A stretch of DNA of 64,000 bases. It comes from Sulfitobacter sp. M39 (lineage in GTDB: Bacteria; Pseudomonadota; Alphaproteobacteria; Rhodobacterales; Rhodobacteraceae). The notes under the pieces were generated by a model. That model had not been told where the DNA came from, did not search any database, and saw only the letters and a list, made by a program, of their open reading frames with translations. This document shows, piece after piece, positions 1 through 9,901 of the stretch; position 1 is the first letter of the stretch, and the number at the start of each line of letters is the position of its first letter. The position numbers were made by a program, and so were the translations under genes. The stretch lies in contig NZ_WMDZ01000001.1 of assembly GCF_021735935.1 (NCBI RefSeq), forward strand, positions 806,001-870,000, given 5' to 3'.

Positions 1-962
1 GTGTGCGATCCCTGTTCGTCTCCGGCCTTGAGCCGTCGTGACAGGTCGGGCAGCAGCACCACGCCAATGGCGATCCCCACAACGCCCAAGGGCAGTTGGT
101 AGAGGCGGTCTGCGTAATTGAGCCAGGCCACGGCCCCTTCGTAGAAGCTGGCGACCTGACGGCCTACCAGCAGGTTGATCTGCATGACCCCGCCCGCCAG
201 GGCCGCAGGGGCGGCGATGATGGCGAGGCGTTTCAGCTCGGGCGTCAGGCGGGGGCGGCGGCCGAAGGTCAGTGTGAAGCCTGCGCGTTTCGCGGCCCAC
301 CAGACCAGTGCCAGTTGCGCGATCCCCGCCAGCGGGACAGACAGCGCCAGCGTGTCGCCGATCTGCAGGCCAAGCGCCTTGTCGATGCCCATCCCGATTG
401 CCTCTGATCCGTCGCGGCCAAGGGCGGCCCCGATAAGGACGGCGAGGATGAAGATGACGTTCAGCACCACAGGGGCTGCCGCTGCCGCCATGAAGCGGCC
501 CGTGGCGTTCAGCACGCCCGACACAAGAGCCGCGAGGGAGATAAACAGGATATAGGGGAAGGCCAGCCGCCCGTATTCGACCGCCAGATCGAACCTTTCG
601 TCCCCCGCAAAGCCTGACGCCATCAGCAGTACCAGCCCCGGCATCGCGACGATCCCGATGATGGTGAACAGCGTCAGGATGAACGCCATGCCGACGAAAG
701 CATCCTGCGCGAATTTTTCCGGATCATCGCCGCTTTCGAGCTTTTTCGAGAACATCGGCACAAAGGCCATGTTAAACGCCCCCTCGGCAAAGAAGCGGCG
801 GAACATGTTGGGCAGGGAAAAGGCGACCAGAAACGCTTCGGCTGCGGGGCCAGAGCCAAGGTAGCCCGCGATCATCACATCGCGCACGAACCCCATGACC
901 CTGCTGAGGAGGGTCCAGATCCCGACGGTGAAGAAGCCGGACATAAGGCGGATAGGTTTCAT
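1..962 (-). CDS. murJ: Lipid II flippase MurJ (C-terminal part outside the window)
   Basis: This gene encodes the MurJ/MviN inner-membrane flippase that moves lipid II to the periplasmic side for peptidoglycan synthesis. The ATG is at 960-962 and the frame stays open to base 1, giving about 320 of the roughly 510-520 residues usual for the family. The N-terminus MKPIRLMSGFFTVGIWT and the following LLSRVMGFVRDVMIAGYLG are typical of MurJ; hydrophobic segments alternate with short basic loops, and the visible end contains VLLPDLSRRLKAGD, a conserved MurJ stretch. It follows glnD on the same strand with 108 bases between them, so the two may share a transcript. The family is clear; only the C-terminal third is missing. 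Confidence 0.93.
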   Translation of the reverse strand, partial: MKPIRLMSGFFTVGIWTLLSRVMGFVRDVMIAGYLGSGPAAEAFLVAFSLPNMFRRFFAEGAFNMAFVPMFSKKLESGDDPEKFAQDAFVGMAFILTLFTIIGIVAMPGLVLLMASGFAGDERFDLAVEYGRLAFPYILFISLAALVSGVLNATGRFMAAAAAPVVLNVIFILAVLIGAALGRDGSEAIGMGIDKALGLQIGDTLALSVPLAGIAQLALVWWAAKRAGFTLTFGRRPRLTPELKRLAIIAAPAALAGGVMQINLLVGRQVASFYEGAVAWLNYADRLYQLPLGVVGIAIGVVLLPDLSRRLKAGDEQGSH

Positions 963-1070
963 GGTGGTGCTGCCCCGTAACTGCGGTGCAAATGGCCTAG
1001 CCGTTGGCGCCGCACTGCGCAATCAGGGAAATGCGAAGACAGCCGTCATGCCCGCGCGAAAGCGCCGATG

Positions 1071-3854
1071 TCAGTCCTGCGCCCGTGCCACACCGTCGAT
1101 GATCGCCGTGCGCAATCGTTTCTCGAGCGTCTTTTGCTTGCTTTCGGTATAGTATTTCAACCCGAACATATCCTTGACGTAGAAGGTATCGACCACCTGT
1201 TCCCCATAGGTCGCGATCACCGCATTGGCGATATAGACGTTGGATTCAGACAGCGACCGCGTGAGGTCATAGAGCAGGCCGGGGCGGTCGCGGGTATCCA
1301 CCTCGATAATCGTGTAGATTTCGGAGCCTTCGTTATCAAAGGTGATATGCGTGGGCACCTTGAACACTTTCTCGCGCTTTTTCACCTTGTCGCGGGATTT
1401 CAGCGCATCGCGGGCCAGAATTTCACCCTTGAGCGTCTTGGAGATCATCTGCCGCAGCCGTGGCAGGCGCGAGACGTCGTAGGGGTTGCCCTCGGCGTCC
1501 TGGATCCAGAACGCATCGGTCACCCAGCCGTCCTTGGTGGTATAGCTGCGGGCATCGACGACATTGGCCCCGACCAGCGCCAGTGCACCGGCGAGCCGTG
1601 CAAAGATGCCCGGGTGGTCTGCCATGACAAAGCAGGCGCGGGTGGCGTCGCGGTCATCGTCAGGATGCAGGTCAATGCGGATTTCACCGTCCTGAATATC
1701 GCGGAGCTGCTCGGCGAATACCACCTGCGAGGCCGTATGAAGCCCCTGCCAATAGGGCGGGTAGTGGCGTGCGGTTTCGGCCTGAAGATCCTTGCGCGGC
1801 CAATGGGCAAGGGCCGCACGCAGGGCCTTTTTGGCCCCCGCGCCGCGGTTCTCGCGGTTGAGGTCTTCGAGCCCGGTTTCAAGCGCGCGTTTGGTTTGCC
1901 GGTAGAGCCCGCGGATCAGCACGGCTTTCCAGTTGTTCCATGTGTTCGGGCCGACGCCGCGGATATCGCAGACGGTCAGCACACACAGCAGATCAAGCCG
2001 TTTGACGGTCTGCACCGCCTTGGCAAAGTCCCGCACGGTGCGCGGATCGGAAATATCGCGTTTTTGCGCCATATCCGACATCAGCAGGTGGTAGCGGACC
2101 AGCCATTCGACCGTGTCGACCTCGGCCTTGTTCAGGCCCAGACGGGGCGCGATCTTGCGGGCCATTTGGGCGCCAAGGATCGAATGGTCTTCGGGGCGGC
2201 CCTTGGCGATATCATGCAGCAAGAGAGCCACATATAGCACCTTGCGGTTCACCCCACGTTGCAGGATCGACGAGGCGACGGGCAGGTCTTCTTCCAGCTC
2301 GCCCTTCTCGATGAGGGCAAGGTTCGTAATGCACTGGATTGTATGCTCGTCCACCGTATAGCTGTGGTACATGTTGAACTGCATCATCGCCACGATGGGC
2401 TCAAACTCGGGGATGAAGGCCGACAGTACGCCCAGTTCGTTCATCCGGCGCAGGCCGCGTTCGGGGTTGCCGTGTTTCAGCATCAGATCAAGGAAGATCC
2501 GCCGCGCTTCGGGCGTGTTGCGCATGTCGTCGTCGATCAGGGCGAGGTTCGCTTTGACCAGACGCATCGCATCGGGGTGGATCAACATGCCGGTGCGCAA
2601 TGCCTCTTCGAAGATGCGCAGCAGGTTCAGCTTGTCGCTGATAAACGCCTTGCCATCGGTGACGGCCAGCCGCCCGCCCACGACCTCATAGCCGTCCCGC
2701 AGCTTGGGGCGACGGCGAAAGATGCGTTCGAGCAGGGGTTCCGCCTTGACGTGCAAGGCTTCGAGCTTGGTGAGGAAGATGCGCGTCAGCTCGCCCACTT
2801 CGGTGGCATGGCGGAAATAGGCCTGCATGAACACCTCGACCCCGCGGCGGCCCCGCGTGTCGCGGTATCCCATCGCCTCGGCCACGGCGACCTGCATGTC
2901 AAAGGTCAACTGTTCGGTAGCGCGTCCTGAAATGAGGTGCAGGTGTCCGCGTACCGCCCAAAGAAAATTCTCGGCCGCGACGAAGGTCTTGAACTCTTCC
3001 TCCAGAAACACGCCGCGGTCGACAAGATCGGCGGCATGTTCGACGCTGTAGATATGTTTGGCGATCCAGAACAACGATTGCAGATCGCGCAAGCCGCCCT
3101 TGGCCTCTTTGACGTTGGGTTCCACCACATAACGTAGGCCCTGCTTGCGGTGCCGCGCGTCGCGTTCCTCCAGCTTGGCTTCGATAAAGCTGCGACCGGT
3201 GCCTGCGAACAGATCAGTCTTGAGCGTTTCATCCAAATCCTGCGCCAAAGCCACATCGGCGGCGATAAAGCGGTGCTCCAGCAGGGCTGTCTGGATCGTA
3301 AAATCCTCGCGGCCAAGGGTCACGCAGTCGCGGATGGTGCGGGTGGAATGGCCGACCTTCAACTTGAGATCCCATAGCATGTAGAGCATGGATTCGATCA
3401 GGTTTTCAGTGCGCTGGCTAGGAGTTTGGGGGATGAGGAACAATAGGTCCACATCGGAATAGGGGGCCATCTCCCCGCGGCCATACCCGCCGACGCCGAT
3501 CACGGCGAGCCTGTCGTTCGGGCCAAGCGTTTCAATCGGGTGGAGCCGTTGTCCGGCGATCTGCAGGGTCGTGCGGACAAGCTGATCGGTGAGGTAGCAA
3601 TAGGCCGACGTCATGGGGCGCGCGTTGAACGGTGACGCCGCAAAGGCGCGGGCGATTTCGGCGCGTCCGTTCTTCTGCGCGTCTTGCAGGACGGCGACGG
3701 CGGCGGCCTGAATCTCTGCCGGATCGGACAAACCGTCCAGCACATCCTTGAGCGCGGCGGAAACAGCCGCTTCGTCAAAGATGCGTTTGGGGGTGCTAAT
3801 CAGGTGACGCGCGGTGGCCTCACCTGATTCTGCTGGTGCAACAAGGGGTTTCAC
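1071..3854 (-). CDS. glnD: [Protein-PII] uridylyltransferase / uridylyl-removing enzyme GlnD
   Basis: GlnD senses glutamine and uridylylates or de-uridylylates PII proteins, setting nitrogen status. Domains in order: a nucleotidyltransferase domain with GGYGRGEMAPYSDVDLLFL near residues 122-140 (the G-G and D-x-D catalytic signature), an HD hydrolase domain containing LLLHDIAKGRPEDHS, and two C-terminal ACT domains (HPGIFARLAGALALVGANV and RPGLLYDLTRSLSESNVYI). I chose a GTG start at 3852-3854. It lies 13 bases after the stop of the upstream lipoprotein gene with AGGGA about 10 bases ahead, and gives 927 residues, close to family length. An in-frame ATG at 3947 would add 31 Ser/Pro-rich residues and overlap the upstream gene by 80 bases. 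Confidence 0.95.
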   Translation of the reverse strand: MKPLVAPAESGEATARHLISTPKRIFDEAAVSAALKDVLDGLSDPAEIQAAAVAVLQDAQKNGRAEIARAFAASPFNARPMTSAYCYLTDQLVRTTLQIAGQRLHPIETLGPNDRLAVIGVGGYGRGEMAPYSDVDLLFLIPQTPSQRTENLIESMLYMLWDLKLKVGHSTRTIRDCVTLGREDFTIQTALLEHRFIAADVALAQDLDETLKTDLFAGTGRSFIEAKLEERDARHRKQGLRYVVEPNVKEAKGGLRDLQSLFWIAKHIYSVEHAADLVDRGVFLEEEFKTFVAAENFLWAVRGHLHLISGRATEQLTFDMQVAVAEAMGYRDTRGRRGVEVFMQAYFRHATEVGELTRIFLTKLEALHVKAEPLLERIFRRRPKLRDGYEVVGGRLAVTDGKAFISDKLNLLRIFEEALRTGMLIHPDAMRLVKANLALIDDDMRNTPEARRIFLDLMLKHGNPERGLRRMNELGVLSAFIPEFEPIVAMMQFNMYHSYTVDEHTIQCITNLALIEKGELEEDLPVASSILQRGVNRKVLYVALLLHDIAKGRPEDHSILGAQMARKIAPRLGLNKAEVDTVEWLVRYHLLMSDMAQKRDISDPRTVRDFAKAVQTVKRLDLLCVLTVCDIRGVGPNTWNNWKAVLIRGLYRQTKRALETGLEDLNRENRGAGAKKALRAALAHWPRKDLQAETARHYPPYWQGLHTASQVVFAEQLRDIQDGEIRIDLHPDDDRDATRACFVMADHPGIFARLAGALALVGANVVDARSYTTKDGWVTDAFWIQDAEGNPYDVSRLPRLRQMISKTLKGEILARDALKSRDKVKKREKVFKVPTHITFDNEGSEIYTIIEVDTRDRPGLLYDLTRSLSESNVYIANAVIATYGEQVVDTFYVKDMFGLKYYTESKQKTLEKRLRTAIIDGVARAQD

Positions 3855-3867
3855 AAAAGGCGGTCCC

Positions 3868-5052
3868 TTAGAAACCGGCCCCGCCAAAGGCTTGGGGGGC
3901 AGGGCTGATGATGACGACCTGCTGGTTGCGGATCGTGGCAATGGCAAGGCCGCGTTCGGCGGTGCCGTCCGCCTTGAGGCGGAACACGCCGCTCGCCCCG
4001 CGGAAGCCCGCGCCTTGGGTCAGACGTGCCGCGGACAACGCGTCGGATTTGCCGGATTTCGCAAGGGCACCCACGGCTGCGATCCCGTCAAAGGCCAGAC
4101 CAGCGATCGGGCCGGGTGTGTCGCCATAGGCTGCGGCATAGCGCTGCGAAAATGCGGTTGTCGCACCGGGATCGGGCAGGGCGAACCAGCCACCTTGCAC
4201 GCCGGGCAGTGCCAGCGTTTGGGGCGGGATGTCCCAGCGGGTCAGACCGATGTACTGCGTGGTGGCACCGCTGATCCCCGCCTCTGGCAGCAACTGTGCG
4301 AACAGTGGCAGCGCACTGGCCGAGGATGTCGTCAGGAAGATCGCATTCGCCCCGTTGCTTTCTACGGCAGCTTTCACGCGCGGCACGGCAGACATTACGG
4401 CTTCTTGGCTCAGCGCGTAATCAACCGTACCGGCAGAGGTCGCCCCGTTTGCGGCAATCGCGCGCAGGATGGCATCGCGGCCCAGCTGGCCGGCCAGATC
4501 CTGACCGTGCAGCACGAGGATCTTGTCTTTTCCGTTGCTCTTGGCGTAGCGGACCAGACGGTTGGAGGTGTCGTTAAAGTTCTGACCCAGCACAAAGACA
4601 TTGCCGCCCGCGATGCTGGGGTTGTTCGAGAAGGACAGGACATTCACGCCCTGCGCGGCAACCGCGTTGCCCGCCGCATTTGCGGCCTCGCCATAAAGCG
4701 GCCCCAGAATGATCTGCGCCCCGTCGGTGACGGCCTGCGCCGCCGCGGTGCCCGCAGTGCCAGCATTGCCGCCCGTGCCATAGACCCGCAGGTCAATCTG
4801 CACGCCGCCCAGATCACGGATCGCCAGACGCGCGGCGTTCTCAAGCTCTTGCGCCAGCAGGTTATCCGCCGCCGAACCGCCGCGTGGGATCAGCAAGGCC
4901 ACCGGAATAGGTTTGCTCGAGTCGACTTTGGGGCCCTTGGACCCGTTCATATTGGTCATCGCCACAGGTTCACAGGCGGCAAGCGCCAATGCGATCAGTG
5001 GCAGGATCAAAAGCCGCAGTGGCTTGCGAAGGATGTTGAAAACAGCGATCAT
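3868..5052 (-). CDS. LppC/LpoA-like penicillin-binding protein activator, lipoprotein
   Basis: This is a 394-residue lipoprotein of the LppC/YraM family, which has the periplasmic-binding-protein fold of branched-chain amino acid receptors. In E. coli the family member LpoA activates PBP1a. The start MIAVFNILRKPLRLL is followed by a hydrophobic stretch and the lipobox LALAAC (Cys27). GGAGTGA precedes the ATG. The body has ABC-receptor features such as PVALLIPRGGSAADNLLAQE and QIILGPLYGEAANAAG. It is divergent from rsmI with yraN behind it, the same neighbours as E. coli lpoA, which supports the family call. The alphaproteobacterial protein lacks the N-terminal TPR region of enterobacterial LpoA, so PBP activation here is inference. 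Confidence 0.8.
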   Translation of the reverse strand: MIAVFNILRKPLRLLILPLIALALAACEPVAMTNMNGSKGPKVDSSKPIPVALLIPRGGSAADNLLAQELENAARLAIRDLGGVQIDLRVYGTGGNAGTAGTAAAQAVTDGAQIILGPLYGEAANAAGNAVAAQGVNVLSFSNNPSIAGGNVFVLGQNFNDTSNRLVRYAKSNGKDKILVLHGQDLAGQLGRDAILRAIAANGATSAGTVDYALSQEAVMSAVPRVKAAVESNGANAIFLTTSSASALPLFAQLLPEAGISGATTQYIGLTRWDIPPQTLALPGVQGGWFALPDPGATTAFSQRYAAAYGDTPGPIAGLAFDGIAAVGALAKSGKSDALSAARLTQGAGFRGASGVFRLKADGTAERGLAIATIRNQQVVIISPAPQAFGGAGF

Positions 5053-5141
5053 AACAGTGTCACTCCATTGGTGGCAGGTCGGCGGCAATGGCCCCGGGGA
5101 CATATGCACTGATCATAGAGGGTGCGAAAGGCGGGTCCAGC

Positions 5142-6002
5142 TTGAATTACCAAAAGATTCCCCTTGCGGCGGGGCTTTACTTTGTCGGGGTGCCGATCGG
5201 CTCTGCCCGCGACATAACCTTGCGGGCGCTCGACGTGCTGGCCTCGGCTGATGTGCTGGCGGCTGAGGACACGCGAAGCCTGCGTAAGTTGATGGATATC
5301 CATGGGGTGCCTTTGAACGGGCGGCAGATTGTGGCGCTGCACGACCATTCGGGCAGTGGCGTGCAGGATAAGCTTGTCGCCGCGATCCGCGATGGGCAAT
5401 CCGTCGCCTATGCCTCCGAGGCGGGGATGCCGTTGATCGCGGATCCGGGGTTCGAACTATCCCGCGGTGTCGGCGAGGCAGGGCTCATGTTGACCTGCGC
5501 CCCGGGCCCCTCGGCGGTGCTGACCGCGCTGGCTTTGGCAGGGCTGCCGACGGATGCCTTCTTTTTCGCAGGGTTCCTGCCCAATGCGAAAGGCGCACGG
5601 CTCACGGCACTGCAAAAGTTGAAAGAGGTGCAAGGCACGCTGGTTTTCTACGAATCACCCAAGCGGGTGGGGGCGATGCTGCGCGATGCCGCACAGGCGC
5701 TGGGCGGGACACGTCCGGCGGCAGTCTGTCGCGAGCTGACCAAGAAGTTCGAGGAAATTCAGCGCGGTACCCTGGATGAGTTGACCGAACACTACAGCGG
5801 TAAAGCCCCGAAAGGCGAGATTGTTGTGCTGATTGATCGCGGGCGTTTACCGGCTGTTAGCGAAAGTGATCTAACCTCTGACCTTGCGAACGCATTGGAA
5901 ACGAATTCGATGCGCGATGCCGTCGATATGGTGGCGCAGGCATATGATGTGCCGCGCCGACAGGTGTATCAGGCAGCATTGGAATTGGGGAAAGAAACCT
6001 AA
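5142..6002 (+). CDS. rsmI: 16S rRNA (cytidine(1402)-2'-O)-methyltransferase RsmI
   Basis: RsmI uses S-adenosylmethionine to 2'-O-methylate C1402 of 16S rRNA in the decoding centre. The protein shows the tetrapyrrole-methylase fold: GLYFVGVPIGSARDITLRAL at the N-terminus, AAEDTRSLRKLMDIHGV, the GPSAVLTALALAGLPTDAFF loop, and KGEIVVLIDRG towards the C-terminus. Family proteins begin just before the KIPLAAGLYFV stretch, so I prefer the TTG at 5142 with GAAAGG upstream. An in-frame ATG at 5088 would add 18 poorly matching residues and leave only 35 bases to the divergent lipoprotein gene. The next gene starts one base after the stop, so the pair is probably translationally coupled. Confidence 0.93.
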   Translation: MNYQKIPLAAGLYFVGVPIGSARDITLRALDVLASADVLAAEDTRSLRKLMDIHGVPLNGRQIVALHDHSGSGVQDKLVAAIRDGQSVAYASEAGMPLIADPGFELSRGVGEAGLMLTCAPGPSAVLTALALAGLPTDAFFFAGFLPNAKGARLTALQKLKEVQGTLVFYESPKRVGAMLRDAAQALGGTRPAAVCRELTKKFEEIQRGTLDELTEHYSGKAPKGEIVVLIDRGRLPAVSESDLTSDLANALETNSMRDAVDMVAQAYDVPRRQVYQAALELGKET

Positions 6003-6003
6003 G

Positions 6004-6393
6004 ATGACCGACACACTGACGACATTGGCGAAATCCGTTCAAGGGGCTGTTTCCTATCACGCAGGTCGTGCGGCCGAACTGCAAGTCTCGGATGACTACC
6101 GTCGCCGCGGCTTTGATCTGGCACATGAACGGTGGCGCGGTAAGGCGGGCGAAATTGATCTGATCATGCGTGATGGCGACGGGATCGTCTTTGTCGAAGT
6201 GAAGAAAAGCAAAAGCCATGACAGCGCGCTGCAGCGTCTGAACCGGAAACAGATGCGCCGTATCTATCGATCCGCCGAAGAATTCATCGGTGGCGAACCC
6301 AAAGGCGCGCTGACGGACGTGCGGTTTGACGTGGCGTTGGTCGATCAAACCGGTGAGCTGCGTATCCTTGAAAACGCCTTCGGGCACGACTGA
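6004..6393 (+). CDS. YraN family protein (UPF0102, endonuclease-like fold)
   Basis: This is a 129-residue protein of the UPF0102/YraN family, whose function is not established. The motif GEIDLIMRDGDGIVFVEVK near residues 50-70 is the PD-(D/E)xK nuclease-like core of the family (E...D...ExK). The ATG at 6004 follows the rsmI stop by one base. An upstream in-frame ATG at 5884 lies inside rsmI and gives a Trp/Arg-rich, non-homologous extension, so it was rejected. rsmI, the LpoA-like gene and yraN also cluster in enterobacteria. Confidence 0.9.
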   Translation: MTDTLTTLAKSVQGAVSYHAGRAAELQVSDDYRRRGFDLAHERWRGKAGEIDLIMRDGDGIVFVEVKKSKSHDSALQRLNRKQMRRIYRSAEEFIGGEPKGALTDVRFDVALVDQTGELRILENAFGHD

Positions 6394-6451
6394 CCCATTG
6401 CACCCCACGCCCTGCTGCGCCATCTAGAAAGGAACAACAGGGAGACCCCTT

Positions 6452-7387
6452 ATGAAAATCGCCTTTCAGATGGACCCGATCGGGGACGTGAACATCAACG
6501 CGGACAGCAGCTTTCGCCTGGCCGAAGAAGCACAGGCGCGCGGGCACGCGCTTTTCTACTACACCCCCGATCACCTCGCCTATCAAGAGGGCCGCATAAC
6601 CGCGCGGGGGCATGATCTGACCGTACAGCGTGTGCAAGGTGACCATGCCACGCTGGGTCCCGAGCGCGAGGTTGATTTGGCGGATTTCGACGTGGTCTGG
6701 CTGCGACAGGATCCGCCGTTCGATATGCATTACATCACCTCGACCCATTTGCTGGACCGTCTGAAAGAGACAACGCTGGTGGTGAATGACCCATTCTGGG
6801 TGCGGAACTACCCCGAAAAACTGCTGGTGCTCGATTTGCCGCAGCTGACCCCGCCCACCACAATCGCCCGTGATCTGGATACGATCAAAGCGTTCAAGGC
6901 GAAGCATAAGGATGTCATCCTCAAGCCGCTATACGGTAACGGGGGCGCGGGTGTCTTCCGTCTGGACACCAATGATCGCAACCTCAGCTCTTTGCACGAA
7001 CTGTTCACCGGTTTCTCGCGCGAGCCGTTGATCGTACAGAAATTCCTGCCTGCTGTGTCCAAGGGCGATAAACGGGTGATTCTGGTGGATGGCGAAGCCG
7101 TCGGGGCCATCAACCGCGTCCCGGCAGAGGGCGAAACCCGGTCGAACATGCATGTGGGCGGACGCCCCGAGAAGGTCGGCCTGACAGAGCGTGACCTTGA
7201 AATTTGCGCCGCCATCGGCCCGTTGCTACGCGAGAAGGGGCAGATTTTCGTCGGTATCGATGTCATCGGCGACTATCTGACCGAGATCAACGTGACCTCC
7301 CCCACCGGCATACAAGAACTGGAACGTTTCGACGGCACCAATATCGCGGCTAAGATATGGGAAGCGATAGAGCGTAAGCGCGCATGA
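6452..7387 (+). CDS. gshB: Glutathione synthase
   Basis: GshB is the ATP-grasp ligase that joins gamma-glutamylcysteine and glycine to form glutathione in the cytoplasm. It has 311 residues, the standard length. Visible motifs are [14 protein letters not shown], the ATP-binding segment [17 protein letters not shown] at about 155-171, [20 protein letters not shown], and the C-terminal metal-binding segment [38 protein letters not shown] upstream provides the ribosome binding site. The next gene overlaps its end by four bases (ATGA), indicating coupling. Confidence 0.97.
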   Translation: MKIAFQMDPIGDVNINADSSFRLAEEAQARGHALFYYTPDHLAYQEGRITARGHDLTVQRVQGDHATLGPEREVDLADFDVVWLRQDPPFDMHYITSTHLLDRLKETTLVVNDPFWVRNYPEKLLVLDLPQLTPPTTIARDLDTIKAFKAKHKDVILKPLYGNGGAGVFRLDTNDRNLSSLHELFTGFSREPLIVQKFLPAVSKGDKRVILVDGEAVGAINRVPAEGETRSNMHVGGRPEKVGLTERDLEICAAIGPLLREKGQIFVGIDVIGDYLTEINVTSPTGIQELERFDGTNIAAKIWEAIERKRA

Positions 7388-8301
7388 GCTTGCTGCGCCC
7401 TCTGCTGAACGGCTATTTACGTTTGGTAGAGAAGCGCAAGCTGGCGCGCACGCGCGATGTGCACAAGATACGTCGCGATTTCGCGAAAACCGCGCGGCTG
7501 CTGTTTCGGGCACCGCGCGGCACCCAGATCACCCGCAGCCGCTTGGTTGGCGCGGGCGAGGTTCTGCGGGTGACCCCTGCGCAGACACGCTCTGATCTGG
7601 TGGTATTTTACATTCATGGGGGCGGTTTCGTGTTCGGCAGCCCCGATACCCACGGGGCGATGCTTGGGGCCTTGGCGCAGCGTCTGGGGGCTGCGGCGGT
7701 CTTGCCCTATTACCGTCTTGCCCCCGAAGCGCCGTTTCCCGCCGCAATCGAAGATGTCGCCGCGGCGTATCAGGCGTTGCTCGACAGCGGTGTGGCGGCG
7801 CAGAATATCGTTGTCGGCGGCGATAGCGCTGGTGGCGCGCTGGCGTTCAATCTGCTCAGCCGGCTTTGTGCAGGCAGTGGCCCCGTGCCGCGCGCGGTTT
7901 TTGCCTTTTCACCGCTGACCGATTTTCTGCACGAGGGGGCCAGCTTCCGCGAGAATGCGGCGCGAGAGGCTGTATTGCCCGCCACGCAGGCCGGTCTTAT
8001 GGCAGAGATGTATCTGGCCGGTGCCGACCCCCGCGATTCGGCTGTAAGTCCTTTGCTTGCGACCTATCCAGGGGCGCCGCCAATCTGGATCACCGTCGGT
8101 TCCACGGAGATTTTACGCGATGACGCGCGCCGGATGGCAGCGCATTTGCGGGATCAAGAGGTTACCGTGACGCTGGAGGAAGCGCAGGACCTGCCCCACG
8201 TCTGGCCGATATTCCACAATACCCTGCCCGAAGCGCGGGCCACGCTGGACGCATTGGCGCGCTGGATCACGCAAGTGCCACCGACGGCAGCCGAAAGCTG
8301 A
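7384..8301 (+). CDS. Alpha/beta hydrolase, hormone-sensitive-lipase (family IV) type
   Basis: This is a 305-residue carboxylesterase-like hydrolase. It has the HGGGF oxyanion motif of the hormone-sensitive-lipase family at residues 78-82, the nucleophile motif GGDSAGG with Ser at about 148, a C-terminal Asp in [11 protein letters not shown] and a His in DLPHVWPIF, completing the triad. It has no clear signal peptide, so it is probably cytoplasmic. The substrate cannot be read from the sequence. It overlaps gshB by four bases and its 3' end overlaps the convergent YifB-like gene by 35 bases. Confidence 0.88.
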   Translation: MSLLRPLLNGYLRLVEKRKLARTRDVHKIRRDFAKTARLLFRAPRGTQITRSRLVGAGEVLRVTPAQTRSDLVVFYIHGGGFVFGSPDTHGAMLGALAQRLGAAAVLPYYRLAPEAPFPAAIEDVAAAYQALLDSGVAAQNIVVGGDSAGGALAFNLLSRLCAGSGPVPRAVFAFSPLTDFLHEGASFRENAAREAVLPATQAGLMAEMYLAGADPRDSAVSPLLATYPGAPPIWITVGSTEILRDDARRMAAHLRDQEVTVTLEEAQDLPHVWPIFHNTLPEARATLDALARWITQVPPTAAES

Positions 8302-9781
8302 GCGCTTCGGCCAGATGCGGTTTGCGCACGTCGCCGGCCCCGTCCAGATCCGCGATGGTGCGCGCCACACGCAATACCCTGTGATACCCACGCGCCGATA
8401 GGTGAAACCGCTCAGCCGCGCGGGACAGCAGTTGCCGCGCCTCCGTATCTGGGGCGGCGATCTGTTCCAGCAGATCCCCTTCGGCATCTGCGTTCAGGGC
8501 CGCTGTGGGATGGTCGGCAAATCGGTTGTGCTGGCGGCGGCGCGCGGCTTGCACCCTTTGGGCGACTTCCGCCGAGCCTTCCGCACTGGGGGGCAGGTCA
8601 AGGTCGGTATAGCCCACGGGCGGCACGTCTATGCGTAGGTCGAAGCGGTCGCGCAGCGGGCCTGACACGCGGTTCATATAATCCTCTCCGCACGCGGGGG
8701 CTTTGCTGCAGGCGCGGGAAGGATCGCTGAGATAGCCGCATTTGCAGGGGTTCGCCGCGGCGACAAGCATGAACTTGCACGGGTATTTCACATGTGCATT
8801 GGCGCGAGCGATCATCACCTCGCCCGTCTCAACGGGTTGGCGTAGGGTTTCGAGCACGGTGCGCGGAAATTCGGGGAATTCATCCATGAACAGCACGCCG
8901 TTGTGGGCAAGGCTGACCTCCCCCGGTTTGGCCAGCCGACCACCGCCAATGATCGCCGCCATAGACGCCGTGTGGTGCGGTTCGCGGAACGGGCGCAGAC
9001 GCGAGATGCCGCCATCATCCAGAAGCCCGGCAAGCGAGTGGATCATAGAGGTGCTGAGCGCCTCTTGTGGGGTCAGCGGGGGGAGGATGGAGGGTAAACG
9101 CGCCGCCAGCATGGATTTACCCGAGCCGGGCGTGCCGACAAACATCAGGTGATGACGTCCCGCCGCCGCGATTTCCAAGGCGCGTTTGGCGCGTTCCTGC
9201 CCTTTCACATCACGCAGGTCATGTTGGCTGGGGCTTTGGGTGACTTCGCCCGGTGTGGCAGGCGGCAGCGGGGTTTGGCCGGTATAATGCCGCACCACCG
9301 CGCCGAGGCTGGGGGCCGCGATCACCTGCGCATTGCCGACCCAAGCCGCTTCGGCACCTGAGGCAGCGGGACAAAGCAGGCTACGCCCGTTTTCCGCCGC
9401 AGCCATCGCCGCAGGCAGCGCGCCGATCACGGGGATCAGGCTCCCGTCCAGCGAAAGTTCGCCCAAGGCGACGGTGCTTTGGATGACATCATTTGGCAGG
9501 ATATCGATCGCCCCCAGCAGGGCCAGCGCGATGGGCAGGTCGAAATGGCTGCCTTCTTTGGGCAGGTCGGCCGGGCTGAGGTTGATCGTGATCCGTTTGC
9601 TGGGTAAGGCGATGGCCATCGCACCAAGCGCGGCACGGACCCTTTCGCGCGCTTCCGACACCGCTTTGTCGGGCAGGCCCACGATTGAAAAGGCGGGCAT
9701 GCCGGCAGAGAGTGCGCATTGCACCTCGACGATGCGCGCGTCGATGCCCTGGAATGCGAGCGTATATGCCCGTGCGACCAT
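8267..9781 (-). CDS. YifB/ComM family Mg chelatase-like AAA+ ATPase
   Basis: This 504-residue protein combines an N-terminal Lon-protease-like fold domain (MVARAYTLAFQGIDARIVEV, then LPDKAVSEARERVRAAL) with a magnesium-chelatase type AAA+ domain. Walker A GTPGSGKS is at 216-223, Walker B VLFMDE at 296-301, followed by a Cys-rich insert (CKCGYLSDPSRAC) and a C-terminal Mg-chelatase domain ending [11 protein letters not shown]. In Vibrio and Haemophilus the homologue ComM is a branch-migration helicase that extends recombination tracts after natural transformation. That role here is inferred from family membership only. Its 3' end overlaps the convergent hydrolase by 35 bases. Confidence 0.93.
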   Translation of the reverse strand: MVARAYTLAFQGIDARIVEVQCALSAGMPAFSIVGLPDKAVSEARERVRAALGAMAIALPSKRITINLSPADLPKEGSHFDLPIALALLGAIDILPNDVIQSTVALGELSLDGSLIPVIGALPAAMAAAENGRSLLCPAASGAEAAWVGNAQVIAAPSLGAVVRHYTGQTPLPPATPGEVTQSPSQHDLRDVKGQERAKRALEIAAAGRHHLMFVGTPGSGKSMLAARLPSILPPLTPQEALSTSMIHSLAGLLDDGGISRLRPFREPHHTASMAAIIGGGRLAKPGEVSLAHNGVLFMDEFPEFPRTVLETLRQPVETGEVMIARANAHVKYPCKFMLVAAANPCKCGYLSDPSRACSKAPACGEDYMNRVSGPLRDRFDLRIDVPPVGYTDLDLPPSAEGSAEVAQRVQAARRRQHNRFADHPTAALNADAEGDLLEQIAAPDTEARQLLSRAAERFHLSARGYHRVLRVARTIADLDGAGDVRKPHLAEALSFRLPSVALA

Positions 9782-9864
9782 TCTACCCCTGATGCCTTGC
9801 GATACCTCAGGGGTAGGGCGGGGGTGTTTAATAAGCGTTAACGAACGTGGGAAGCGCGGGATTT

Positions 9865-9886
9865 GAGTTTAATTGGCAAAATGAAG
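9865..9886 (+). repeat. Dispersed repeat element, copy A
   Basis: GAGTTTA, then ATT, then GGCAAAATGAAG: a 22-base copy of the AT-rich core shared with 21120-21141, 28555-28576, 28593-28614 (inverted) and 45999-46020. It lies between the 5' end of the YifB-like gene and the 3' end of the histidine phosphatase gene. There is no GCCTTCGGC stem on its left. Confidence 0.75.
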
Positions 9887-9901
9887 GTAGGGGCGGGGCC
9901 G

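Noticed and set aside
3814..5112. 432-codon plus-strand ORF opposite the LpoA-like gene and the glnD start
   Set aside because: Composition is Gly/Arg/Gln/His-rich with no domain; it is an antisense open frame caused by high GC at third positions of the true minus-strand gene.
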